Below are positions 46,113-58,574 of a DNA stretch of 64,000 nucleotides, piece by piece (the stretch's first letter is position 1; every line of letters starts with the position of its first letter). The stretch is taken from assembly GCF_041956535.1 (NCBI RefSeq), contig NW_027192191.1, positions 593,077 to 657,076 on the forward strand, written 5' to 3'. This DNA is from Calcarisporiella thermophila CBS 279.70 (Eukaryota; Calcarisporiellomycota). The notes beneath the pieces are model-generated. The model searched no databases. It saw only the letters and a list, made by a program, of their open reading frames with translations, and was not told the origin of the DNA. The translations under genes and the position numbers were made by a program.

Positions 46113-46886
46113 TTAAGTATCAAGTTTTCTCTCAGTATTTTGTGTTGTTGGCAGGTCTAATTTTCCCATGAATTCTTCCCTTCCTACCTTAAACGCACTC
46201 CCTGGCGGGGTGAGAGGCTCGTTCTGTTCAGGAGGACACGCGTATCTGTCGATAACACCGGCGTTTACTATGCTAACGGTGGTGGCTGTTCCCATAGAGG
46301 TCGAGGAGTCCTCCACACATCTTCGACGGCATATCACGAGCAATCGGAAAGCCAACACAGCCCCTACTACCCAAAGCACCACCGCCAACCACGCAAATAT
46401 CGCGCCCGTGCGTACAGCCGTGCAAGCGGCCAGATATTTATTTAATTGCGAGCGATAAATTGGGTCTGTTTCGTAGGCAACGAGAGATTGGAACAAAAAG
46501 CCTTTTGCGCAGGAAAACTCCCCATTCACCACGGCGGCTATGGCCACTAAAAGCCATACAAACATGCCCATCAGCGAAACGGCGACAAGCACTCGATAGT
46601 GACGAAGATATTCATCGATGGTACGGAGTGCCCGAACTTTGGGAGAGATCGTAACGATGAGTGTTGCTAGCAGTGCAGTTATGGAGACGCTAAGGTTGAT
46701 GGCTGACTCGGAGTAGGGCTCTTGTCGGGTAAGTGCACTGACATTGGCCAGAATATAGCCCAACGCCACAAAGCATTGCGCAACGCAGATATACCAATGA
46801 GTACGGCGTAACTTTTCGCTTGTCCATCCTGTGAAGTGGGACGATACCCTGGAAGGGGAAAAGTATGAAGGAAGGGAATGGGTCAT
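46113..46886 (-). CDS. MARVEL-like four-helix membrane protein
   Basis: An intronless frame of 257 residues with four hydrophobic helices at about residues 29-52, 59-80, 94-119 and 159-184, and a cytosolic C-terminal tail (RRRC, then Ser/Thr/Pro-rich). The first helix is preceded by LRRTHWYICVAQCFVALGY, and the loop between helices 3 and 4 holds two Cys that could pair outside. This layout fits fungal MARVEL-domain proteins that organise plasma-membrane domains (eisosome Nce102-like or septal proteins). Sequence identity to a named member is not evident; fold-level call. Confidence 0.55.
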   Translation of the reverse strand: MTHSLPSYFSPSRVSSHFTGWTSEKLRRTHWYICVAQCFVALGYILANVSALTRQEPYSESAINLSVSITALLATLIVTISPKVRALRTIDEYLRHYRVLVAVSLMGMFVWLLVAIAAVVNGEFSCAKGFLFQSLVAYETDPIYRSQLNKYLAACTAVRTGAIFAWLAVVLWVVGAVLAFRLLVICRRRCVEDSSTSMGTATTVSIVNAGVIDRYACPPEQNEPLTPPGSAFKVGREEFMGKLDLPTTQNTERKLDT

Positions 46887-48743
46887 ATATAAAAATACCA
46901 GGAAAAAAAAGAAGAAAAAAAGGCTAGAAGGATGCGAGTCGTGAAAAACAAGGCAATGGGTAGCTGTTTGTTTATTAATAGTGTCGATTTCATCGGTAGT
47001 TTACATTGAAACATTCGTAGGGGATTTTTCACAGTCGATTTTCGAAGGAGACGAGAAAGATTCGTCAGCGCAATTGAGAATTTGGAAAGGCCTCTTTATT
47101 CGTGTGAAAAATCGAGCTTGCGATGTTAGCTGTCAATACAAAATCAGGCCACGCAGTGTACGGATTCGATAGGTTCATCGGGCTAACTTTTGGATATTTT
47201 AGAGCCCCGTGACAACTCTACAACTTCAAAAAGTCCAAGCCCAAATCTTCATAAAATCGCCATGTATCCTCAACCTATATCGAGCAGTCCAACTTTTGTG
47301 CCATCACCAAAGAGGCATAGTTGGCTCCAATTAGCACCTAGAGCGAAGAGAAAGGGCCAAACTCAATAAATATCTCTATCCGCTACTTGGAATTGTGGAT
47401 GATTAAAAAGTATTTTCGTGGAGGAAGAGAGCGAATGCCTAGTGGGAATGAACAAAGCTCCTAACCCTAATAGGGGGGTTCCCCAGCTTTATCTAAAGGA
47501 GGAAGCAGAGAGCCATCTGGAATCTCTCGAGCATTGTGCTTCAAGCACAAATTAAAAGCGCAAGGATACATAGAGTTTCAGTTTTTGATTATCCCCGCCC
47601 ATACCATCCAAGTAGGGATAAATTGAATTTTCTATACGTGTCAGATTCTCTCTACCAGCTGTTCAGAGCCTGCCATCGCTGCACTTCCTCCATATGGTCC
47701 ATTACCTAAGTAAAAAGAGCAACTACACATCCTCCCCCAAGCTTCTCGCACAGTTTGCTTAGCCTCCAAGCCTTAGGTGGAGTAAAGACCTCAAGGCCCA
47801 TCTTCAAGAATGCATCCCAAAACTTTCCGACTCCGCATCAATTCCATGCCAAGTGTTTACTAAATGGCGCTCTCCCTTCTCATGCATAAAACACGAAGCC
47901 AATAGGGTTATATCAGGTTTGAGCCCATCTTTCTGGGAGGTTGACGTGCCAGGGGAAATGGGGCAGCGCAAATAAGCTGCGGCCAAGGCAGAGGTTCGCG
48001 TGCATCAGGCCCTGAGGAGAGATGAGCCAGTGTCCCATAGGGCGAAGATGGCAGCTCTCCCTCCCGGCTTGGCTAGCGCCGTCAACATCGCACCAAGTTC
48101 TGAAAGCGGGAGCGGGCGCGGTTAAGCTTTATGAAGCCGAAGAGCGCATTGGCAAGATCAACTCAGGCACTGGGCCGGCCTCTGCAGCCCATTTGGCTCT
48201 CCAGGCGTATGGGACTCCATCGCTCTGCCCTATCTCGTCTCTGTTGGTTTTGGCGGCCGATATGGAAAGAAGAGATTTTAAGCTATTCGCGAATTGATCC
48301 ACTCACCCCACGCTGCGCACCCAAATCTATCGTTCCATATCTCCCGCTCCTTTTTTTTGGTAACCATAGAGCACAACTTGCGGTACTCAGACATTTCTCT
48401 AGAATTTCAATTTCCATCCTCTCCCCTTCCCTACCTCACATTCCCTCTGCGCAATCTGTCTAATCGCTTGTGTTTTTCTAAGGATTTCGCCGCGGTCTGC
48501 CTCGCTTGCCAATTATTTCATCCGATCTTGATCGCTGGCAGATTACCGCTTGCTTGATGGGACTTTGAGCCTCATCTTGTGCTCTAATACTTTGTCCTTT
48601 GTCCCAGCACGCCGCTTTACACAAAGTATACCTAATTGAGTTTGTTTGACCCTGAATAGTGATTGTCGGTTCTTGTCTGCATGCATAGAGTGGATCGTGT
48701 TGACTAATTCCAAAATGTATGCTTTGCGCTCTTTTTTTTTTAG
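46887..48743. other. Large gene-poor stretch (1.86 kb)
   Basis: The widest gap in the GC-rich half. Several short frames appear at 47,800-48,700 on both strands, but none shows a domain, codon bias or splice partners. It contains the two divergent promoters (MARVEL-like and Uds1). A CT-rich tract before 48,744 (T-run then TAG at 48,741-43) may be a 5'-UTR intron end. Confidence 0.45.
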
Positions 48744-51669
48744 ATGCCGGTCCGTCCGAACGACACGCGCTCTCCAAGCAACCCCCGATCCAAGGATCCG
48801 GGGCCCAAGGAACAGCGCACTGCTTATACCACCGTCTTAACTGTAAAAGATACCATTCAACAGACTGAAGTGCGGCCCATTTCGACTGCTCCGCCTTCTC
48901 CCGCCATTAACAAATCCAAAAATAAGCCCACTGCTGCCGTCACCACAACCACTTATGTGGAGCCAGCAACTTCAACAATAACGATTCTCCCCAGCACGCC
49001 AGATCCAGGCCCGGATGACATGCCCGGCGAGAACCAGGGGCTGTATAAAGCTGCCTTGCCATCGCTCCCGTCTACAAAGAACCTAGGACTGGCCTCTCCC
49101 CCACTCTCAGGCCAAAAGATTGGCTCTGGGGAGTACACATCAATTTCACAGCAAACAGACGATCTCTTGCTGCAGCTGCTAATCTCGCAGGCAGTTATTG
49201 ATGCAAAGGAGTTCCAAGTCTTGACGCTGGAGGATGTGGAGGAATTGAAAAAGGTAGACATGGATGCATGCCGCGTCGAGTGTTCACTAGTCCAAGTCCC
49301 CACTTACCCATTTTGCTTCATCTTTTTCAGGATCATGCCTCGCTGACAAACCGTATAGCCTCGCTTACCACTCGCCTCTCCCTTGAAAGCAAGATCCGCG
49401 AAGCCGCCCATTCCCTCACAAGATTACACGCATCGAATCGCAAACTGGTCAAGCAGGCGTCCGATCAGTTGGCTGCTGCGAATCGCAAGGTTGATCAAGC
49501 CGCCGCCGAGCTTTGGAGACTCACTCAGCGGGGGAGTGAAGTACAGAAAAAGCTGTTGCAGCACATGGCAGGGGTGCTTGGCAAGGGTGTGCAGCGACTA
49601 GAGGAGCAGCTGCAAACCAATCAACCAGATAATGCGACTCCAAGCGGGAACCAGGAAGTGTAAGCATATACCCTGTTTTTCTAGTGCTTTCTGAGGCCCA
49701 TCCCGACTGACGCCTTCCATTGTGTATCTGTGCCCATCGGAAGCGGTTCGAAGCGAATGCGAGAAATGGAGGATACCCTCACCCAGATGCAGTCCTCCCT
49801 GTCCGACGCTCAGCGGAAGATTGCCCAGCGCGAGGCGGAAATCTCTTCGCTCCGCAAAGAGCTTAAGCAGCAAATCTCGAGTACCACACAGCGCCTCGCC
49901 GAAAGGGAGCAAGAGGTGTCGCAACTGCGCTCCGAGCTGGCCAAAAAGGAGGAGATGGAGTCCGACTCGGGAGTCTCGGTCGGCTCGCACGCACAGCTCG
50001 GGGAGCTGCAGATCACGGTGGCACAACTGGAGGGACAGGTGAATGAGTACCGGGAGCGGGTGCGAGAGCTTGAGGACGAATTGACCCACTCTCGAAAGGC
50101 TCGCGACTCGTCTGCTCGGGAGGCCGGGAGCACGCGCTCCGTGCTCCAAGAGACCGTGCGGGAAACAATGTTGGAGAAGGAGCGGATCCGTGCCGAGTTG
50201 GAGGAGGTGAAGCGGGTGCGCAATGAGCAGGAGGACCAGCTGGTGGAGATGCGGAGGGAAATGGAAGTTGCAAGAGAACACATGGAGAGGGACCGAGTGA
50301 AGAGGGACGAGGAGGTGATGCGGATGCGCGAAAGGGTGGACGAGATGGAGCGAGGGAAGCGGGAGCTCGAGGAACTGCAGGCAGGGCTGAAGGAGCTGAT
50401 GAACGAGGTGGCCCCGGTGGAGAGTCGAGGCGGAAGAGATGCGAAGCCATCCATCAACGGGGCTCCCCTGAGCGTAGACGCGCTGGCGCGACGAGTACGC
50501 TCACAAACGGAGGAGAACAGGCGCCTGACGGAGCAGGTACACTCCATGCAAGAGACGATCGACCGCCTGCAGGGCGAGCTCGACCGCCGGCGATCCAACG
50601 CCGCGCCGTCCCCCGGCTCGGGCGACCCGGAGAAGGTGAGCCAGCTCGAGGCGCAGTTACAGAGGGCGCAGGGTGAGATCGCGGCCCTCATTCAGCGCGA
50701 GCAGGAACTTCTCGACGAGGTGAGCGATTTCCGCGCCCAGCTCTCCGAGAGCGAGACGGAGCGCCGGCGGCTGGAGGTTGTGCTGAAACGGGCAAGCGTG
50801 GCGCAGGTGGTGGAGGCTGGGAGCTCGGCACTGCGGGATCAGTTCGAGCAGAGGATCACCGAGCAGACCGAGGAGTACCGGGCCCAGCTTTCGGAGCGCG
50901 ACGTGCTCACCAAGAAGATGCGGCGGGAGGCGGACGAATTGCGGGACGAGCGCGACAAGCTGAAGACGGTGGTGGGGGATCTGGAGGAGATGGTGCGCGA
51001 GAAGTGTCGCGTGGTGGACCAGCGCGACGTCACCGTCAGCCGAATGCAGTCGGAGCTGGACGACCTGAAGGCGAGGTGCCGGGACCTGGAGCAACGGGTG
51101 AAGGGGCGTCCGCGGGGAGATTCGGAGGGGGGGGCCGGGGCCGAGAGGTGGAGGCCAAGCTGGCGGCGACCCAGGACGAGCTCATGCTGTGCAAGGACCA
51201 GCTGGCGGCCCTGCAAAGCACGCTGGAGGTGTCGCAGAGGGAGTTTGCGGTGCGCGAGGCGGCGCTCGAGCGGCAGTCCGACTCGCTGCAGTCCGAGCTC
51301 GACGGGGTGCTGCGCGAGTTCGACCGGCTGACGCGCAACGTCACGGACTTCGAGCAGGAGCGCCAGCGGTTCGACGCCATGGTGGACGGCCTGCGCCGGC
51401 AAGTGCACGACCTGGAGTCGCAGCTTGCCGATGAGCAGGTGAAGAACATCGGGGCGGGCGAGGACACCAGCACCACGAATCTGCGGCGCGAGTTCCGCAG
51501 GCTGATGGCCGAGATGCGCTCGGAGCACACCAAGGTGCTAGACAAGGAGATGGAGGAGAAGCGGCGTCTGGAGGGGCAGCTGAGGGAGATGAAGCGCGAG
51601 CGGGAGATGAAGCTGTGGGACCGGGTGAACAAGGGCGTGCAGGCCAGTTTGATCGCAGTGGGCCACTAA
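48744..51669 (+). CDS. Uds1-domain septation coiled-coil protein
   Basis: Four exons (48744-49253, 49331-49659, 49744-51097, 51148-51669) give 904 residues if a GC-rich 50-nt intron at 51098-51147 is removed. The N-terminus is Pro/Ser/Thr-rich and disordered. Across exons 1-2 runs the Uds1 hallmark: LLLQLLISQAVIDAKEFQVL, TLEDVEELKK, then SLTTRLSLESKIREAAHSL. The remaining 600 residues are almost continuous coiled coil (E/R/Q/L heptads) with a short break near SINGAPLSVDALARR. Fission yeast Uds1 is upregulated during septation; filamentous fungi have long relatives near septa or polarity sites. The codons are strongly GC-biased. Without the intron the frame would shift in a run of eight G at about 51127-51134. 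Confidence 0.82.
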
Positions 51670-52297
51670 AATCTTTTTGGTGCTAGTCAACTAAAATAAT
51701 TTCCATCCCCCCCCCCCCTCCACCCTATATAATCTATCTATTTCCTTTATTCTATAGTATTTGCGCTTTTTTTTTTCGATCCTTTGCTCAAAAAGAGGAA
51801 GCACCATTTGCCGAGAGCAAATTGTCTTGTTCTTGACTTTTTTTTTCCTTCTTGATTGTAGCATTATGTTTTTTTTCTCCTCCCCTCCAACCCTTTGCTG
51901 TGTTATCGTTTTCTTAAAATTTTTATTGTTTATTCTTAACGTATTTTTGATTTTTTTCACGCAGATTCCTCTCCTTTTCTCTCCGAAAATATAAATTATA
52001 TGAAAAAAAAGTAATTTCAAAAAGAGGCCGCTTTTCAAATATATACACCCACTTGAACCAACGAACTATGTAAGAAAGAACACACAGGGAACATAGTCAA
52101 TGGGAGACAATAAAGGGGGGAGAAAATAAAAAAAATCGTACATCAACACATGCTATCTGTAATAGAGAAGACATCGTGCTTCCTATAGAATGTATAAAAT
52201 TCTTAAATTGGGGGGGGTATCCAAAAAAAAATAGAAATAGTAACAATAAGCAGAGGACGAATATATATATATATTTATATAGACTGAAAAAAACAAA
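51670..52297. other. Convergent 3' region
   Basis: T-rich, with poly-C, poly-G and TA-repeat tracts (for example TATATATATA near 52,262). Both flanking genes (Uds1 plus, FNIP minus) end here; no coding signal. Confidence 0.55.
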
Positions 52298-55200
52298 TCA
52301 CAATCGTACAAACTCGTGAATTCTATCATCGTGAGTGGTGCATATTGCAAACAGGAGTTGCATATCAGACTCGTCGATCCTACACACCCCCAACACGGGT
52401 TAGCTCCTGAGGGTTAGGAACATGGAGAGCAGTAAAACATGGCTTACCCTAGGGAGCTCGCTATGGACATCAGGTCGGGCTCCGGTTTATCCAACCATCC
52501 CTCCCGAATGGATGACGACACGAGAAAACTCGTAAAGTATAGCTCCTGGAGGCGATCTTCTAGGTATTGGACACACTATTTGAGATGGAAAGCAGGCGTT
52601 AGCCAGGTTAGTCAAGCGTGCCAGCCTACAGCGATTGTATTTACCGATTCAGCAGAGGATTTTAACTCGTGCAGGTTTTTGATCTCTAATAGCGTCTCGT
52701 GCACAAATTTCGAAGGGGTAGCGCGCTGTATTTCAACCGCGTGGTTGTAGGAGTCCAGACCTTCATAGGTCCTAGAATAAAAAAAAAAGGTAATGAGTAC
52801 ACATTTCTGGGGACCGATGCAGGATGAGAGCTTACAGTATTGTGGGGGTGGAAGGGTCGCGATTGGCCCTATAGCTTACAAGTTTGCACTGGCACGTATT
52901 CACATCGGCAACAATACACACAGACTGCTGTACATTATCGTTTGCGGCCAACTGGGTTGAGATCGATAACGGAGAATTAGTTCATCCCTGCAACCGGAAG
53001 GGGGTCGAATGGTACACCAGCTTACCAAAACTTTGTCCCTGAGATCCGTTTCCAGCGGATCCAAGAAATCGAATTTGGGAACGCCCATCAGCACGAAATC
53101 CGGCAAGTACCGCTCGCAATACGACGCCATCAGCGAGCGGCCATAGGACTTGGTGAACAGTTGATCTGCGCGATACCCTAAAACGGCCGACCCGCCGTCA
53201 CCGGGCTGCGGTGCAGTACGTTGCGGATCAGGCGTGCGATATAAGATGTTGGAGAGGGGCATAGCCACCTTGAGGAAGCGACCGCTCAAATTCTCGGGTA
53301 GAGTGATTTTGCTCTCCTCCAGGCTGGGGCGTCGGGGCGGCTGGCCCGGGTGAGGCGGGAATACCACCTTGATGGGCTCGGGTTCTTCGACCCTCTTCTC
53401 CTCCGAGTCGAGATTCGATCTAGTGTCCAGGTATCCGAGGATAGAATCGAGGCCTCCCCCTCTCCTGTTCTTTGACCCCGCCATCTCCATCTCATCGTCA
53501 TCCTCTGCGATCATCCAGGGATCCTCCTCGCCCCATATTCCGGGAACAAAATTCGCAGGTGGCAATTTCCGAGGCGTTTTCTGGGCTAGCTGCGGCTGGG
53601 ACGGCGTGCTGTGGTGGGCATGCTGTGTCTGGTTCTGGAATGGAGATGCGTGTCCAGAGACGGACCGTGCCAGATGGATTGGCGATGTCCGCGTGAACGA
53701 CCCACTAAGTCTTGCCTGCGCCTGCCTCTCTTGCCTCCCGCCGCCTGCCCCCCCACGCTCCCCACCAGCACCGCCGATACGCCCTTGCTCGAAATGGTCC
53801 AGAAAGAAAAGGCTCTTCACCGACGACGCCATTCCCGTCGACGCCTGCCTCCACGATCCTCCGATTCGCTCCCCAAGCGTCTCTCGCCCATCGGCATCGT
53901 CCTTGGAGCGGGAGCGCTGGGACGCAGGGATGCTAATAGATTTGGGCTCGGCCGAGGAGGGGGACGAGGGCGACGGGGGGTCTCCCTTGGTAGGATGGGG
54001 GAGATGGGGGCTGCGATGGTGCACCTCCTCCACATACTCGAACACTTCGTTGCACCGTATGAAATACGTAAGCACGTAGAGAAGCCGGCGCACCAAACTG
54101 GCGTGCTGCCCCACCACGATGGTGCGGGACGCCTTATTCGGAATGCCGACGTTGCCTTGGAGGTCCCCGAGTTGGGCCCAAAGAGGGTCATAGGGAATCA
54201 AATGACTGTGTTCGTGTGACTGTCAAAGAGGGAAGCAAATGTAGAGACTATTCCCAGGTAACCAAAATAAACTTAGAGTCTCACCTCACTGCCCGGCTTC
54301 GCCGGAGGTGCCACCGTCGATACCCACGAGAGATGATGAATTAGGACGCTGGTAATCAGGGAGGATAGGAATCTAAATGGGAACCACGTTATCAGCGACT
54401 CTAACTTAAACCTAAACCTTAATTAGTCCGACAAAATACTCACAGATTATTCGATTTAGAATCCAGTTTATCAATGAGGAACACCAGTTCGGAAATTAAC
54501 GATTCGCACAGGGTGGATTTACTCTGGGGAAACGTGGTCATGTTAAGCCACAAGGGTTCCTAGGGGAGGGGCCACTTCGAAATGAATCTTGGATGAAAAA
54601 AAAAGTAGCGTATCCTACTGGGATATCAAACCTGGATACGCGGGGTCGCGTACAGCCGAAGTAAGCCCTCCTGAAAGGCACGCACCGCATTCCACAAACT
54701 GTCGTCGTTCTGTAGGATATAGCAGGGGAGAAGCCGCATTTGGCGACTGCGGGAGTGCATATGCTGCGGCTGAAAGGGGGGAGTTTGCTAGCGATAAAAG
54801 GACCGATATGTCAGTTTTGTGCCCTAGTCACCAGCATCCACTTAAGCATGGCATACCTCATTGGAGTGGGTGAGCGGGGGTGTAGAATTCCGGCGAAATA
54901 TTGAGCACAGCAACTGGAACATCACCGCCTGTAGCTGATGAAGGCGGAGCTCCACCAGCCCAAAATGCGAGAAGAGAAACTCTTGCAAGATCGTGTTCTC
55001 TTCGAAGGATATCAAAATCCCAAGGGCAAAGGAGATGGAGCGCGGACTGTGTTTGGTGGGAGTCTAGTAATGGAGTGGAAAAAAAAAGCAAGTGATGAAT
55101 ACGGACGAAAGCCTGTACACAGGTGAGCAAATAAGAATTACATTCGACCCGGTACTATCGCCTCTGGACATTGGACTCGGCAAAGGGGTCGGTTTGAATA

Positions 55201-56256
55201 CGCCATTCTCAATGCTCGTTTGGCTGCTTCTTCGTAGCCGTCTAGTGTTAAATGCATAACGCGAGCGTGAGTGCAGGCCCAGTATCGGCGGTCCACCGGG
55301 CGAATGGGTAGGCAGCTTGACGGAATCATCATCACTTGAGTCCCCGCAAGAGCCATCGGTGAACAGAGAGGGATGGGATTGGATCGAGATGGGGTCGATT
55401 TTGGGAGGGCGCGGCTGATCACCGGAAGCAAACACTTGTAGCGAGGAGACGGAAATTTCACTATGGACGGAGGAGAAAGAACTCCGCCTATTCTGGAGGG
55501 CAGACTCGACGTCTTGTGGCCCAACTGCGAAAAGCTTTGTGATGAGGACCTGGGGTTTGGGCGAGCGAAGGTAGTGAACTTTGGTTGTCTGGCCCTTGTA
55601 GGACATGGGCACAGCGCCAAACATCATGTCGCCGATAAGGTCCAGGCCTTGGTTCAACTAAAGATTAAGGAAGAGGATCGTTAATGGATAGAGTTCGATC
55701 CAAGCAATGCAATGTTAACCGAGTCATCTGTACCAGGCGGATAGGTGTGCTGTTGGCCCTTGTAAGAGGAGGAGGCGTGACCTTTGCCTCACCCACATCC
55801 GAGCTCTCATGGTGCAAGTCCATACTCCTCCGTGAAGCCTGATCGCTGTAAGGGCGGGACGGGTCTCCGGTTGACCTGGTTGGGCGCAATGTACTACCGG
55901 CCGCCCATGACGATGGCAGCTCACGTGAAGTAGGCTGTATTTTCACACCTTCCAGGCCATAAGGCTGCGCGCCCGTGTCAAAAAGAGGGACCTTGGACTT
56001 GTCGCCCGTGTCTTCCGCTAGGATCACACGAATTTGGCTTGAACGAAAGGGAGGTGGCGACCAGCTATATAGAAAATGGCAAAAGGAGGGCGGGTGTTAG
56101 AGAATTCACCAATCTTTGGATGCTAAGTAACAAAGTCACGGATTAGAATGCAGGCATGGAATCGATGAGCAACCTATGGGGTTCAACAAGTTTCATTGAG
56201 TGTTTATCTGCAGCATCTTTGGGGGGAGACTTTGAGCCGAACAATCGCTGCAACAT
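52298..56256 (-). CDS. FNIP: Folliculin-interacting protein (FNIP/Lst4-like)
   Basis: Around ten or more exons. Exon 1 starts [15 protein letters not shown] at 56256 and joins to [19 protein letters not shown], the FNIP N-terminal longin/DENN beginning. Then come [37 protein letters not shown], helical DENN segments ([39 protein letters not shown]) and, near the end, [10 protein letters not shown] and [20 protein letters not shown], both typical of the FNIP C-terminus. Large Ser/Pro/Gly-rich loops are inserted between blocks. FNIP pairs with folliculin (Lst7 in yeast) on vacuole or lysosome to act on Rag GTPases upstream of TORC1. It keeps the animal-type C-terminal DENN part that yeast Lst4 largely lacks. 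A few exon borders around 52,500-52,650 and 54,200-54,900 are not settled. Confidence 0.85.
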
Positions 56257-57008
56257 CTTCAGAAACAAGTGTATAGAAAAAGGGGGCAGAAAATCAAGCT
56301 TCAAGTACCATAAGATTAAATGATTGAAGAGAGGCCAATGGTATTCAACTGTAAATGGGTTAAAAGAAAAAAACGAAACTTGTCAAGATCTGGATAAAAG
56401 AAAAGGGGGAAAAGTATCACTCTCGACCTCGGAGAAATCTACGTAGGCTCATGTGGACAGGGCCGATTTGGCTGCAGCGTGAATCCATGGAAAAAAAAAC
56501 CACGCGCAGCTAGTCCTATGAGAGACCACTTTTTTCAGCAGCTTTTTCAGAAATAGCAATAAGGGGTGTGAAATCTTCGATTCCCAATACATGGTCGTAG
56601 AGACGATAATTCTAATCGTGACCACACCCGAGAGAATCGGTCCATTGGAAGTGAAGCCAGGGGCTGCTTTCACTTGGACGGTATGAGGTATAATCCTCAA
56701 AGAGAATTAATAGTTTGCTTCATGCATTTATTCAGCAAAAACACCTTTATTATTTCATCCTAATGACTATATAAATATTTATTGCGAATGGTTGCAAAGA
56801 TCTTTAAAGCATGACTCGATCAGCCAAATGATGATGATTTCATGGAGTAAAAAGTCCAGCGAAGTCGGAAAGAAAATAAACACCAGGATTGAGTCGAGTA
56901 TACTATATCCTAATAAACGTTGTGTGGCTTAGGCATGGTCACTTGCATTTTCCCTTATGACCTGCCAAGTGGATCCATCCACTCTCTCTCATTAAACTGG
57001 TGAGCGTC
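56257..57008. other. Divergent promoter region FNIP/MFAP1
   Basis: No convincing gene. A minus-strand frame of 83 codons at 56449-56700 lacks motifs and is likely chance. It includes 5' regions of both genes. Confidence 0.45.
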
Positions 57009-58574
57009 ATGCCGACCAAGCCAAAGGTTCAACGCTATCGCGCGGGGAAAGTACCGGAGGGCTACCACGAATCTTCTTCTTCTGACGAAGATGAAGCCCC
57101 TCAGATCCAGGCCAAATCGACTTCAGTTCATACACCCTCGTCGGCTCCAGTCGAAATCACCACCGCCCAAGCCGCTCAGGATCGTCGTCTTCAGCGCCTA
57201 CAAGAAACGCAGTCTGTACCAAGTGATCGCCACAGGCGAAGGCATCGCGATGATCAAGAGGATGAAGTGAAGGAGAGTTTACGGGATGAAGATGAGGAGA
57301 TGAATGAAAGGGAAAGAATGCGAGAACGAGCAAGGCAGAGAAGGCGTGAAGAAGAAGAGGAGGAGATGAAAAGGATGGAAGAAGAAGAGGAAAGGGAAAG
57401 GGAGGAGCAAGATTCTGAGAAGGAATCCGAGGAGGAATCCGAGGAAGAAACCGAGGAGTCGGAAGAGGAATCGGAGGAGGAAGAGAGAATACTGTTTAAA
57501 CCTAGGTTTATCCACAGGCACATATTACTTTTTGGAAACATAGATCTACGTTGGGAGCATCTAGCTTTATTAACGCTTGTTATTTTTCACCGTCGGTAGG
57601 TCCGATCGACAAACCGTCCTGGAACGAGAGCAGCGAGAAAAGGAAGAGGCAGAGGAGGAGAAACGGCGACAGCTCGAAGCAGAACGGAGGAAAAAAGAGT
57701 CACATCAGCTCGCAGCCGAGCAAGTGAAACGAGAGCTCGAGGCTCAAGGTATGTATCCACTGCATTTACGCTTTTTGCCGTTGGTATACTTTATATCCTG
57801 ATGCTGATGTTCATGGCAGAGGAGGAGAACAACCAGAGCGTCCCTGATGTGGACGATACAGATGGCTTAGACGAGCAAGCAGAATACGAGGCATGGAAAT
57901 TAAGAGAGTTGCTTCGCATCAAACGTGACAAGGAAGAGAGGGAGGCGTGAGTTCAACTTTTTTTTTTTCCATTTTTCCGTTTTTTCTCTAGCAGAGAACT
58001 AAGCACTCGTTTTTTATTTTTAGTCGAGATAAGGAGCGCGAGGAGATCGAGCGCCGGCGCGCCATGCCCGAGAGGCTGCGCCTGAAGGAGGATCTCGAGC
58101 ATGCTAGGAAGACGCGGGAGGAGAAGCAAAGGGGCAAGCAGCAGTTCCTCCAGAAGTACTACCACAAGGGCGCCTTCTTCATGGTAAGACTCGCCACACT
58201 GATACGCCCCTTGCTTAGAAAGGATGACGTCTTGACCCCGAATGGATCCCTTTTAGGACAAAGAGGAGAAAGTGTACAAGCGTGACTATAGCGCCCCAAC
58301 CGGCGAGGACACCATCGACAAAACCACATTGCCGGCGGTGATGCAAGTGAAGAACTTTGGTCGGGCAAGTCGGACCAAGTGGACCCACTTGGCCGCGGAG
58401 GACACGACCCAGCGCGATGCGGCTTGGGCGCAAAAGACCGACATCAACAAAAGGGTCCTACAAAAGTACGGCGGAATGCACGACGTGCTGGACAGGAGGA
58501 GCGGCGGCGGCGGCAGCAGCGGCAGCAACAACGGCCGCAGCGACGGCAGCAGCAAAAGGAGGCGCTACGATTAA
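57009..58574 (+). CDS. MFAP1: Spliceosomal protein MFAP1
   Basis: Five exons (57009-57505, 57600-57748, 57820-57946, 58024-58183, 58257-58574) join in phase. The N-terminus reads KVQRYRAGKVPEGYHESSSS; then comes a long acidic Glu/Arg-rich helix; then LFKPRSDRQTVLEREQREKE, EYEAWKLRELLRIKRDKEER, QQFLQKYYHKGAFFM, EKVYKRDYSAPTGEDTIDKT and LPAVMQVKNFGRASRTKWTH, matching MFAP1 through its whole C-terminal half. MFAP1 (Spp381-related) is a tri-snRNP/B-complex protein that binds Prp38 and is needed for spliceosome activation. The tail ends in Gly/Ser/Asn repeats and KRRRYD, variable in the family. It is the second tri-snRNP gene in the window, after SNRNP27. Confidence 0.95.

Noticed and set aside
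48022-48557. Overlapping frames upstream of the Uds1 gene
   Set aside because: They overlap each other in several frames without a conserved motif, typical of GC-rich spacer.
49810-50691. A 293-codon minus-strand frame rich in Ser and Arg
   Set aside because: Shadow of the Uds1 coiled coil, caused by GC-rich codons.
53369-54079. A plus-strand frame of 236 codons
   Set aside because: It lies opposite the FNIP insert region and has no independent features.
56449-56700. An 83-codon minus-strand frame
   Set aside because: No signal, motif or partner exon; it lies in a promoter region.
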